A stretch of 64,000 nucleotides of DNA from Tretioscincus oriximinensis (taxonomy: Eukaryota; Chordata; Lepidosauria; Squamata; Gymnophthalmidae): the NCBI GenBank assembly GCA_022410635.1, contig JAJVDF010000302.1, positions 773,902 to 837,901 of the forward strand. Reading direction: 5' to 3'. The translations under genes and the position numbers were made by a program. Below, piece by piece: positions 53,838 through 63,643 of the stretch (position 1 is its first letter; each line of letters begins with the position of its first letter). Under the pieces are notes generated by a model. That model was given only the letters and a program-made list of their open reading frames with translations. It was not told where the DNA came from and did no database searches.

Positions 53838-54160
53838 GTGGCTCAGTCTCGAAGGAGACGGTCTCTCACCTGGGCGATGGGGTTTGGAGGCCCTGTGTGG
53901 GACGTGGGGAGGGCTGAGCANCTTCCACTAGCCTGTAGCTCCAGCCAACCCAGCTATTCAAAAGCATGAATTGCAAGAAATTGTAACAGACTGCAAGTAG
54001 ATACATGGGAACCACCACAGCCTGGTGGGGAAGATAGAATGTCAGCCTTTGGGTGAAAATACCTTTCTAAGCCGCTTCAAGTCCCTTTGAAAGGTGAGAA
54101 AAGCNGGATATAAGAACCCAGTTCTTCTTCTTCTTCTTCATCTTTTTCTTCTCCTTCTTC
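53838..54160 (+). mobile_element. S2 tRNA-derived SINE
   Basis: The head is GTGGCTCAGTCTCGAAGG, box B GGTTTGGAGGCC, with a full body and TTC tail. Confidence 0.85.
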
Positions 54161-54163
54161 TGT

Positions 54164-54473
54164 GGAATTGACTTCCTGAAGAGGTAGTGGTAGCTAACAT
54201 CTTGGATAGCTTCAAGACAGGACTAGACAGGTTTATGGACACCAAGGGTATAAATGGATCCTAGGATGGATGTCTGGATGCTGCCTCCGGGATGGAGCAA
54301 CAGGCAGGACTTCCTGAGATACCATTTGCAGGGAGACAAGAACAGGAGCATATTTTGCTTTCCTCTGTTCGGACTGCCCAGGTGCATCTGGTGGGCCTCT
54401 GTGTGAGACAGAAGGCTGGACTTGATGGGCTGTGGCCTGATCCAGGATGGCTCTTCTTAGGTTCTTATGTTCT
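54164..54473 (+). mobile_element. CR1 3' end
   Basis: It runs from TGGAATTGACTTCCTGAAG to TTCTTAGGTTCTTATGTTC. Confidence 0.85.
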
Positions 54474-54510
54474 CCTCCTCCTCCTCCTCCTCCTCCGACT
54501 CCTACAATTG

Positions 54511-55061
54511 AGTTCTCCTTGGTTGAAAGACCTCAAACCGCCACCTGGGACGGTGTAGTGAATCCTGCACAGGACATCTTCCAAGGATGATTCTCTGCTT
54601 CTAAATACAAAGGAGGCCTTAATTCATTGCAGCTACTGATGCCATTCAGCCAACATTTTAAACAAGCTCATTTGGCAAATGCAGCTCCTAGCTGTGGTTT
54701 CCTTTATGTTACTGTGTAGATTTTTCTTATTTTAAAAAAAAGATATTTTCTTACTTCCCGTCGCACGAACTGGTAGCACGGAAGCCCGTATTTAAATTAA
54801 TATATGGAAATCAACACTATTTGCTTGTTTAAATAAACTTCACTTCTTTTTTTTCTATTTCTGCCCATCCTGAAAGATGGGACCTGTTTAAAAAGTGCAC
54901 AAATTTAAATGAATTAGCATATGCAAATGAACCACAGAGATCTTTTTATTCCTACTTTGGGAAAGGATGTCAGGAGCTGGTTTCAAATTTCAGCAGATGT
55001 GGAAGTGTGGCCAGCTGTCCAAATGATCAAAATTCCCCCTCCCAGTTGAAAATTCGATATA
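54511..55061. other. No feature recognised
   Basis: This is AT-rich sequence. An isolated ATGCAAAT octamer lies near 54922. Confidence 0.5.
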
Positions 55062-55346
55062 AGAACACAATAACTTAAGAGGAGCCCTGCTGAATGGGGC
55101 CGGAGCCCACCTAGTCCAGCCTTCCGTCTCACACAGAGGCCCACCAATGGCACCTGGGCAAAAGAAGCCAAAATGTTCCAACTGGTTCTTGCAAGTGGCA
55201 TTTTAGAAATCCTGCCAGTTCTTCCATCTTGGAGGCAGCATCAAGACACCCATCCTAGTAGCTGTTTATACCCTTGATGCCCATGAACTTGTCTCAACCT
55301 GTCTTAAAACTATCCAGGCTGCGAGCTACTACCACCTCTTCTGGAT
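55062..55346 (-). mobile_element. CR1 3' end
   Basis: The minus strand runs from the CCAGAAGAGGTGGTAGTAGC block to CTCTTAAGTTATTGTGTTC. Confidence 0.85.
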
Positions 55347-55502
55347 ATATGACCTTTCTAATATTTATCTGGCTTCTTAAAAAGCAGTGGGTTTTTTTTA
55401 AATAAAGGAAGAATTTGAGGTTACAAACTTTCTAGACTCACATTTTATGCAGAATTGGGGACAGCACTATTTTTGCATTCCCAAACTTATGACAGTCTTA
55501 TG

Positions 55503-55938
55503 ACAAGACTAGACAGGTTTATGGACACCAAGGGTATAAATGGATACTAGGATGGACGGCTGGATGCTGCCTCCGGGATGGAGCAACAGGCAGGACTCCT
55601 GAGATACCATTTGCAGGGAGTCATGATCAGGTGCATATTTTGCTTTCCTCTGTTCGGACTGCCCAGGGGAATCTGGTGGGCCTCTGGGTGGGACAGAAGG
55701 CTGGACTTGATGGGCTGTGGCCTGATCCAGTATGGCTCTTCTTATGTTCTTATGCCTCCGGGATGGAGCNACAGGCAGGACTCCTGAGATACCATTTGCA
55801 GGGAGTCATGAACAGGAGCATATTTTGCTTTCCTCTGTTCAGGCTGCCCAGGTGCATCTGGTGGGCCTCTGGGTGGGACAGAAGGCTGGACTTGATGGGC
55901 TCTGGCCGGATCCAGCATGGCTCTTCTTAGGTTCTTAA
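55503..55938 (+). mobile_element. CR1 3' end, tandemly duplicated
   Basis: A 185-bp 3' UTR unit (CCTCCGGGATGGAGC start at 55570 and 55755) occurs twice head-to-tail, each ending TTCTTATG or TTCTTAGG. Confidence 0.9.
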
Positions 55939-56012
55939 ACTGAATTCTGCAATCCAATTTTTGTTTGCAGTTTTGTGCATAATACAAGGGTGAAGTTCTT
56001 GGAACATAGCAC

Positions 56013-56057
56013 GTTCGTTCGTTCGTTCATTCATTTGTTCGTTCATTCATTCATTCG
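56013..56057. repeat. (TTCG/TTCA)n microsatellite
   Basis: This is a short tetranucleotide array. Confidence 0.85.
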
Positions 56058-56189
56058 GCTTACAGTCATAAGCATTGCATTATCATTCATTCCTACGTTG
56101 ATATACAAGTGCAGCCCCCTTGGAGGCTAACAAGAAAAGGGGTGATTTTTGGAGGTTAAGATTCCTGGTTTTTCAGCAGAGATACAGAG

Positions 56190-56535
56190 TTTAATGAATC
56201 CTGCATGGAGCAGGGGGTTGGACCCGATGACCCTGGAGGTCCCTTCGGACTCTACGATTCTATGATGATTTCACAGGACGGAGCAGCAGAGAGTCCAGAA
56301 CAGCTGAGGATTTTGGATGCCCAGGGGCAATGGGTGGGCCAGTATAAACTATGGCGGACCCCATTTGGCTCATGCACATCATGCCATAAATGGACACAGG
56401 CGGGTGGATGGCGGATCCTTATTCCAAGAGTCGAGAGCAGGTGAGGGTTCTGCCCAGGTGGACCCCTGGGCAGATTGCAGGACTGGGTGGCCCCTGGCCC
56501 CACCCAGCAGGGCCCCCCAAGGGTTCCTATGAAGG
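56190..56535 (+). mobile_element. Two CR1 3' fragments
   Basis: The part 56190-56270 is the ATTCTATG subfamily end. The part 56271-56535 is a diverged TTCTTATG-type 3' UTR. Confidence 0.7.
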
Positions 56536-56539
56536 GTTT

Positions 56540-57110
56540 AAGGTTCTGCAGGCGGATTCCACACCGGTGCGCGTCGCCATAGCGCCCCCGGGGCACAGCC
56601 CCCCCCCCCCCCAGCCCCTTAATGCACCACATTTACATCACCCACAGTCCGTTCCTGGGTGGGAGGACAGGAGCCAGATCAGCAGAGCTTGTGCGGCTCG
56701 TTGCATTGCAAAGAGAGGAGGACTGGGCGGCAAAAGTCACTTACCCACGAGTAATCCCATCACGGAGGAAGCCACGCAATGCACAGGCGCCGGGGAAAGG
56801 ATCGGGGGCCCCCCCCGGGGCTGCTAATCCGAGGGTCCCTCGCTGCCTAGTGGATCGCAGGCGACGAGAGACTGTGCACCGCTTGCTTAATCCGGATCGG
56901 GATCCGGATGGGAGGAATGAGACGGATGCAGAGATCCCGGAGCCCCACGCGAGAGAGGACGGGGCTTGAACAGCTCCTCTGCCTCGCCGGCCTCCTTCCC
57001 TTGCAGGTCCCGGGCAGCGGCAGCCCGGCTTAACCCCTCCCTCGCCGGTGGCTAAGGCGTAAGCGAAAATATTCGCACAGCGCCACCTGCTGGCCGACGC
57101 CCTCAATGTG
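56540..57110. promoter_or_regulatory. CpG-rich stretch, possible promoter
   Basis: CpG dinucleotides are far denser here than in the surrounding repeat-rich DNA (for example GGTGCGCGTCGCC, CCGGATCGGGATCCGG). No transcript is identified. For a minus-strand gene this lies 14 kb upstream of the KRAB exon. Confidence 0.5.
57079..57093 (-). promoter_or_regulatory. CTCF-consensus motif outside a SINE
   Basis: The minus strand reads CCAGCAGGTGGCGCT, a full match to CCASYAGRKGGCRSY, at the edge of the CpG-rich stretch. Confidence 0.6.
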
Positions 57111-57179
57111 CAGGAGGCGATGAAGTTGGGCTTTCCTCCCAAAGCAACTTACAAGCTTGTTTATCTCCTGAAGGCTGAA

Positions 57180-57530
57180 GAAAAAAAGAGGTGGAAGAGG
57201 AGAAGGAGACGAAGGAGGAGGAGAAGAAAGAGAAGAGGGAGAAGATGATGATGAAGAAGAAGAAGAACTGGGTTTTATACCCTGCTTTTCTAACCTGAAG
57301 GGACCCAAAGGGGCTTATAATCTAGTTTTTGCTCAAAGGCTTACATTCTATCATCCCTATAACACTCTGATGGTTCCCAGTCGTCTAATCACAATTTCTT
57401 GCTTTCAAATAGCTGGACTGGCTAGCACTGAGAGCAACAGGGGGCCATTCACCCCTCCCCACGGCCAACACAGGGCTTCGAGAACAGGCCCCTCGATCGA
57501 CAGACCGTTCCTTCACCACGGCACTACCAT
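57180..57530 (-). mobile_element. S3 SINE with GAA/GAT tail
   Basis: The minus strand has the complete order. The body is diverged (GGCCCCCTGTTGCTCTC at the CTCF position). Confidence 0.8.
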
Positions 57531-57599
57531 GTCCCCAGGAGCCCTGCTGCGTCAATGCTGCCGTGATTTTTTAAAAAAATATATATTCTTTTTTAATTT

Positions 57600-57720
57600 T
57601 AATGTTTTTATACTGCCAGTGGGTGCCTTCAGAAGCTGCTCTGGTTGTCAGAGCCTCCTAGCGGCTCCGCCGTTAATTAATTTTTTTATTATTTATTTTT
57701 ACAGGGGTGGAGGGCCCCGG
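57600..57720. mobile_element. Relic of TAGGCTGACCAG MITE interior
   Basis: GGTGCCTTCAGAAGCTG and GTTGTCAGAGCCTCCTAGC match the interior of the MITE family. The ends are not found. Confidence 0.55.
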
Positions 57721-57749
57721 CCCCAATTCTGCCATCCTGTGCAGCTTTT

Positions 57750-57935
57750 AAATACAGGCCTGTCTGCAGACTACAGCTCCCAGCCTGCCACACAGGTATC
57801 CCAGGGAGGGGGATGACCTTTCTGCCAATCTGCACCCAGTCTCACCAACAGAAACATACTTTCTGCTGATAGGAAGTTGGTTGGGGGACCGGTCTATAAA
57901 TCAGAGGAATTTTCACCAGGGGCAGCTTCTAATGC
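57750..57935. repeat. Unnamed dispersed repeat, copy 3
   Basis: It is collinear with the right half of 7855-8140: GACTACAGCTCCCAGCCTGC, TCCCAGGGAGGG, CAATCTGCACCCAGTC, GATAGGAAGTTGGTTGGGGG. Confidence 0.65.
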
Positions 57936-58143
57936 CTGCGGCACCCGAGGAGTGCTGATACAAAGATGGTGCCTCACTGCTAGTATCAAAAATCTTTATT
58001 GATTAGTCGTCTGACCATATTAGTAGTGTTTAAAAGACAGCCACCTGGCCGCACTCATTATACAGAACCAGATAAAACTATCCAAAATTAATCTATCTCT
58101 AACATCAACACCCCGAGAATCTAGTTTTTCATGGTCTGGACAC
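57936..58143. other. No feature recognised
   Basis: No supportable feature is seen apart from AT-rich sequence leading into the minisatellite. Confidence 0.45.
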
Positions 58144-58412
58144 TAGATGTTTTCTAGAGGTTCTGACATGGCTCAGATCTAGATGTTTCCTAGAGGTTCT
58201 GACATGGCTCGGATCTAGATGTTTTCTAGAGGTTCTGACATGGCTCAGATCTAGATGTTTTCTAGAGGTTCTGACATAATTTGGATCCTAGATGTTTTCT
58301 AGAGGTTCTGACATAATTTGGATCCTAGATGTTTTCTAGAGGTTCTGACATGGCTCGGATTCTATATGTTTTCTAGAGGTTCTGACATGGCTCGGATCCT
58401 AGAGGTTTTCAG
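58144..58412. repeat. 36-37-bp minisatellite, about seven copies
   Basis: The unit is TAGATGTTTTCTAGAGGTTC then TGACATGGCTCGGATC. Two central units share the variant TGACATAATTTGGATCC. Confidence 0.95.
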
Positions 58413-58419
58413 GATATAA

Positions 58420-58687
58420 ACTGGGCGATGGGGTTTTGAAGCCCTGTGTTGAACATGGGGAGGGCTGAGCACCTTCCACTAGCCTGTAGCTCTAGCCAGG
58501 GCAGCTATTCGAAAGCAAGAACTGCAAGAAATTGCAGCTGACTGCAAGTAGATACACGGGAACCACCACAGCCTGGTGGGGAAGATAGAATGTCAGCCTT
58601 CGGGCGAAATACCCTTGCAAGCCGCTCAGAGTCACTTTGAAAGGTGAGAAAAGCAGGATATAAGAACCAAGTTCTTCTTCTTCTCTC
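58420..58687 (+). mobile_element. S2 SINE, head partly replaced
   Basis: It begins at GGGCGATGGGGTTTTGAAGCC. The rest of body and tail are intact. Confidence 0.85.
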
Positions 58688-58739
58688 ATGAAGTTACTGC
58701 TCCATTCCATGGAAGGCTGCCTCTGTATGCAAACTCTCT

Positions 58740-59195
58740 AATCACAAGTACAAACAGCTGCTAGGATGGATGTCTTGATGCTGCCCAAGGTGGAGCAACA
58801 GGCAGAATTTCTGAAATACTATTAATGGGGCATCGAGAGCAGGTGAGGCATTTGCCTTCTTCTGTTCAGGCTGCCCAGGTGCAATTGGTGGACCAGTGTA
58901 GAGTGTGGCAGACCCCATTTGGCTCATCCACATCCCATAATATACACTGGGATGTGGATTCCAAGAGTTGAGAACAGGTTTTGCCTTCCTAGACAGAGAA
59001 TTCAGGCAGGTCAACACCGATCTCTTAACCTTCCCGGTCTCCTTCTCCTTCTCCTTCTCCTTCTCCTCCTCTTCCTCTTCCTCTTCTTCTTCTTCTTCAT
59101 TCTGCCCAGGTGCAATTGGTGGGCCTCTGGGTGAGACGGAATACTGGACTAGGTGGTCCCCATCACCATTGAAGAGGGTTCCTCATGTTCCTATT
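58740..59195 (+). mobile_element. CR1 3' region with TTC insertion
   Basis: 3' UTR blocks (GCTGCTAGGATGGATGTC, TGCCCAGGTGCAATTGGTGG twice) are interrupted by a (TTC/TCC)n array at 59039-59098. Confidence 0.75.
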
Positions 59196-59730
59196 GCCAT
59201 AGGTTTATGGCTAACAGATGAAAAGAAAGACGTAGTAATTGGGCTTTGTAGTTAGAGCCAACTACTATGATTTTGAAGCCACAGCGTATGTGTCTTCTTG
59301 AGGTCCTAGGGGGCCCTGAAGTAAAGGGGTCCAAAATGTTGTGTGAGCCGCATCACTGCGTTGGTCAACTTTCAGAAGCTGTAAAAATGGAAGTGGTTGC
59401 ATTACAGGGGTGAACCATGAGAAAGCTGCACAGCTGTCAGGGCTTAACAAACTGGCAGAACCCCAGTTGCCTGGTCCTCTTCCTTTCGATGTGGTTGTGG
59501 CACAGACAGGGCTGTGCAATGTTTAGCCAGCTATAATTTTGGAAGCAGCTGATCTTCTAACTTAAAGGGCAGTCCTGCAAAATGCTTACCAGAGCAACTC
59601 TCAGGGGTATCCTGTGAGCATCCACCAGAAATTAACCTGGGAGACTGAAAGAGTTGAAACCTGGAAGCATTTTGCCGGTTCAAGTCCCAATAGCTGTGCA
59701 GGTCTCACTCCGTTGTACAGCTTCTGAAAA
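59196..59730. other. No feature recognised
   Basis: No supportable gene or repeat is seen. Confidence 0.5.
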
Positions 59731-60017
59731 TTCATAGAATCATAGAGTTGGAAGGGACCTCCAGGATCATGGTGGGGTCCAACCCCTTGATTCAAAAAAC
59801 CATCCCAGACAGACGGCTGCCCAGTCNCTGTCCAGCAAAAATTCCAACAACTCCTGTGGCAACCTGTTCCACTGGCTCATCACCCTGATTTGTCAGAAAG
59901 TTTTTTTTCTGGTACCTAAATCTCCTTCCTTGCAGTTTCATCCCATTGTTTCTAGTCCTTCCAGGTGTAGATGAGAACAATGCTGATCCCTCTGCTCTGT
60001 GAAAAGCCCTTCAGATG
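59731..60017 (-). mobile_element. CR1 3' end, cut by a MITE
   Basis: The minus strand ends GGTCCCTTCCAACTCTATG then ATTCTATGAAT. The element resumes for about 20 bp after 60396 (TTTGTAGATACC). Confidence 0.85.
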
Positions 60018-60396
60018 TAGGCTGACCAGATGGCCCCTTTTTGGGGGTTCTTTCTTTTTTTTTGAAAACTGGCCTCCCAGTTTCTTCTGAGGAAATTTTT
60101 TTCAAAAAAGTTTTTTTTTCAAAAAATATCTTGTTTTTTTAAATTTTTTTCCTCAGAAAAAAACAGGAGGCACCCCAAAAACGGGATTTCAACCCTCCCC
60201 CTAAGAGGGGTAATCTGGGGGGGTAGAAAACATGATTTTGGGGTGCTTCCTGGTTTTTTCTGAGGAAATTTTTTTTTAAATCCTCAGCAAAAATCTTTTT
60301 TTGAAAAAAATATTTCCTCAGAAAAAAACGGGGAAGCCCCCCAAAACCGGGTTTTCAACCCCCCCCCCAAAAAAAAGGCGTCATCTGGTCAGCCTA
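60018..60396. mobile_element. Compound foldback MITE, two palindromic units
   Basis: The outer ends are TAGGCTGACCAGATGGCCCC and CATCTGGTCAGCCTA. Inside, the GTTTTTTCTGAGGAAA block and its inverse occur twice, in order. Confidence 0.8.
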
Positions 60397-60662
60397 GACA
60401 TTTGTAGATACCTGTAATGTTTGTTAAGTTGGTACAGGAGACAGGATTGCTTTAAAACACTGTGTGAAATTTTTGGGGCGTAACAGCAGGAATTTTGCTT
60501 TCAAAGAGATACCAGCTAAGCAGCCTGTGAAAATTGAGGTCAACCAGCTGCCAGTAATTAGATGTTTTCCATTGGTGGGGGGGTAGAAACTCAAAAATGA
60601 AATCACGAAGGCTGACCAGATGACCCCTTTTTTGGGGGGGTTGAAAACCCGTTTTTGGGGTG

Positions 60663-61542
60663 TGTTGGGAATTTCCCCCTGGGACACTTATTAGTAATAA
60701 AATATATTATTAATATATCATTTATAGCTGGAACTAGCTATCTAAGAGAGGCCTCTGGGTAAGAAATTTTCAAAATTTTCCTTGGTCAAGCTGACCTTTN
60801 CCTNANCCCTGTANACACTCAGGAACTCTCTTAATCCCTCTTTCCTCTCCCTGGGGGCACCTGTGAAGGGTAGCCCCTGATTCTTGCACAGTCTAACAAT
60901 AGACACATTTAAATCCCATTACCAACTGGGAAGTCAACTGTTTGCCTCTGGCCAAGGCAGGCTTGGCTCCCTATGGGAAAATCTCTTGTGCAAACTTGCC
61001 CTAAGCTTCACTATTGTCCTAAGGAAGCCACTCTTTAGCCTTCTTCCCCTTTTCTGTATACCCTAGGTCTCACTTCATTGTTTGATGCCAATCAAGGGTC
61101 ATCAAAGTCTGGACCCTGGGCATGAATCATCTTCCTGTCAGGTTTGATTGACAGGGACCTCATTGATAGCTAAATGTTCCAGTAATCAGGCACACCACAC
61201 ACACATGCTCTCTTCTCCTATTGGCTACTGTACCCAGGCTGCGCCCACTTGGGAGGGGGCATAACTTGTCATGTCCTCGTCATCTGCCCACGTTGGGCAT
61301 CCTCCACCCCCTTTACCCCGTCATCCAAATCATACACGCCTTCTGATGAAATTATCAATAAAAGTGGAGACTTTTCACCGTTCTGGAGGCTTCCATATAC
61401 CCGTGGACCTCCTACGTCTCCTGTTGCCCTGAAGTGTCGTCTGTGTGCTGATTATTGNCGTGGCAAGTGATACGGACCCCAGGGCAAGCTACCTCGCGTT
61501 ACCGTATCGTCGTCTTTAATGAGCAAGCCGAAACTCATTAGA
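60663..61542 (+). mobile_element. LTR-like element, solo (copy 2)
   Basis: It starts TGTTGGGAATTTCC. GGTG occurs on both sides (60659-60662, 61543-61546), a 4-bp duplication consistent with retroviral or LTR integration. It is collinear with 8443-9307, including CAATAAAAGT and ACGGACCCCAGGGCAAGC. It ends in a hairpin TAATGAG/CTCATTA (61517-61540). The terminal bases are not CA, so the exact end is uncertain. Confidence 0.65.
60667..60676 (+). promoter_or_regulatory. NF-kappaB-consensus site in LTR-like element
   Basis: GGGAATTTCC matches the kappaB consensus exactly. The other copy has GGAATTTTCC at 8448-8457. Function is inference. Confidence 0.4.
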
Positions 61543-61674
61543 GGTGCCCCCCGTTTTTTCTGAGGAAAAAAAATTAAACATTTTTTTAAAAAATCCTTTT
61601 TTAAAAAGATTTTCCTCAGAAAAAACTGGGAGGCGCCCCAAAACCGGGTTTTCAACCCCCATCTGGTCAGCCTA

Positions 61675-62061
61675 CCTGAGAAGTTCAGTGCTGACTGGAT
61701 CACAGAAAACACCTGATGTGAGAGAAGAAAAGATATTAAGATCGCCAACTGTTATGTTGAAGTTGTTGTCAGATGATTCAGTCTGCTTTTGCTATTTTGA
61801 GGCCATGATGGTGTATCCTGTCTGCTATTTTTCTTCTATGCTTGGAACGCAAGAGATCTTCCTTTTTGGAATGAATTTAAAATGCTTTATTTTTTTCCTG
61901 GACTTTGCTACGCTTTGCAATAAATAACAAAAATCTTTTTATCACTCCTGGTCTGAATTATTTGGAGTTTTGCGCCGGGCTTATCCACGCTACCAAGGTT
62001 TGAAGATAGAAAAGTGCTGAGGGACTGGGATCCTTCCCTAATTGTTGGTCACAAACCTTAC
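61675..62061. other. No feature recognised
   Basis: An open frame to 61927 (plus) has no recognisable content. Confidence 0.45.
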
Positions 62062-62330
62062 AATACCATCCACCATCCTTGTAACTCTCTTTTGAACTTG
62101 CTCTAGTTTATCAAGGTCCTTTTTAAATTGGGGTGCCGAGAATTGAACTCAGTATTCCGAGTGTGGTCGCACCAAAGTACTGTAGAGAGGAATTATTACT
62201 TCATGAGATGGGGATTCTATACTCTGCTTAATACACCCCCAGGATTGTGTTTGCCTTTTTTGCAGCTGCTTCACNCAGACTCATGTTTAGTCTGTGATCT
62301 ACCACTACGTCCAGGACCTTTTCACAATGA
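62062..62330 (-). mobile_element. CR1 ORF2 C-terminal fragment
   Basis: It is the same subfamily as 28478-28830 on the minus strand. The 3' UTR is missing. Confidence 0.8.
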
Positions 62331-62474
62331 AGCGGCTCGCACATCATTACTCGAAGGCCTCTAGAATGTTCATTGTTTTAGTCTTTGGCCCCCAAAATTT
62401 GCACAGCATGGTTTTCTGTCATAAGGAACCCTTGTAGCAAATTTCATCAACCGACGTGGAATGACAGTATAATT

Positions 62475-63000
62475 TAGGCTGGCCAGATTTTCTGAGGCCC
62501 AAACCGGGGTAATTAATATTCATGTAAATTTGCATATTCATAAAGATGCAAATTACCCACCAACATGCATTCCCTTCCAAAATTTCCTCCCAAGAAATCG
62601 GTGAAGCATGTGAGAATTTTTTTAAGTGTGCGAGAATTTTTAAACTGAGAATTTTTGGAGCACATCGGAATTATTTTATTTTTTTTACAGAGGGGACGGT
62701 TCCTTCAGAAGCTGGCCCCAGTTGCCAGAACCCCCTAGTGGTGGTGCAGCAATTTTTTAAAAAAAAATTTTTTTTTTGAAGTGTGCGAGAAAGTTTTGAA
62801 GTGTGTGAGAATTTTTATTTTTTACTGAGGGGAGGGTGGCTTCAGGAGCTGGTCTCAGGTGCCAGAGCCCCCTACTGGTGCTGCAGTGATTGTTTTTAAT
62901 TTATTTTTTCCTCAGCAAAAACTGGGGAGATGCCCCCTCACCTGGCAGACACCCCAAAACCGGATTGCCCCCCCAAAAAATGGGGCATCTGGTCAGCCTA
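62475..63000 (-). mobile_element. TAGGCTGACCAG MITE, 526 bp, with target duplication
   Basis: The flanks GTATAATT (62467-62474) and GTATAACT (63001-63008) agree at 7 of 8. The ends are TAGGCTGGCCAGATTTTC and CATCTGGTCAGCCTA. The octamer palindrome is at 62528-62553. The GAAGCTGGCCCCAGTTGCC segment recurs near 62846. Confidence 0.9.
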
Positions 63001-63008
63001 GTATAACT

Positions 63009-63514
63009 GATTTTGTGTTGTGGGTTATGGTGGTGTTATATGTTGTGTGTTTTTCCCTCCGTTTTGTATTGTTTGTTGTGATGTTTATTTGTTTGAAGTT
63101 CAAAAATAAACATGAAACAAGGGATCATATTAGTCTCTAGTGGGTGCTAAATACTAAAGGAATTACAGATTCTTCTCATTTGCTTCTTGCCCTATTTGTT
63201 TGCTAGGTTCTTTATCAGGATCTGCTTTCATTCTGCTAACATGTATTCTTTGCTTTCTTCTGCTGTGCTTTTGGGCCACCGATAGAGACAAGGTGCTGGA
63301 CTAGCTGCTTACTGGCCTGACCAGGCAGCACAGAACTCGGCCTTTTGGGGTTCGTGGCAGTTTCCCCTTTCTGGCAAAGTTCTAATCAGTTGGTTTCACC
63401 AGGGAGCTGAGAAGAGAAATCCTCTGAATTCAGGCAACTCTGAAAGAGAAAAAGGGGTTCAGGCCATTCTTTTGCATACTTTTTTTTTTACAAATTAAAC
63501 ATTATATAATTGTG
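63009..63514. other. No gene recognised
   Basis: TTCAAAAATAAACATGAAAC near 63099-63118 resembles a retrotransposed 3' end. Otherwise unassigned. Confidence 0.45.
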
Positions 63515-63640
63515 TATAATATCATGCATGGGGTGCATAAGAGGAATAGAGAAAAAAAATATTTTCTCTATCATTCAACACTAGGCCCAGGGGGTATTTC
63601 TTGAAACTGATAGGCAGAAGAGTAAGGACAGATAAGGACA
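63515..63640 (+). mobile_element. CR1 ORF2 fragment
   Basis: It contains degenerate codons for the REKIFSLSFNTR-type block and ends at the opposite-strand CR1. Confidence 0.75.
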
Positions 63641-63643
63641 GGT

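Larger units (their letters stand above)
60609..61674. mobile_element. Palindromic MITE interrupted by an LTR-like element
   Basis: The left arm AGGCTGACCAGATGACCCC runs to 60662. The right arm resumes at 61543 with GGTGCCCCCCGTTTTTTCTG and ends ATCTGGTCAGCCTA. Confidence 0.85.

Noticed and set aside
56741..57142. Minus-strand open frame in the CpG-rich stretch
   Set aside because: High GC lowers stop frequency. The Arg/Gly/Ser-rich content looks random and ends in a neighbouring SINE.
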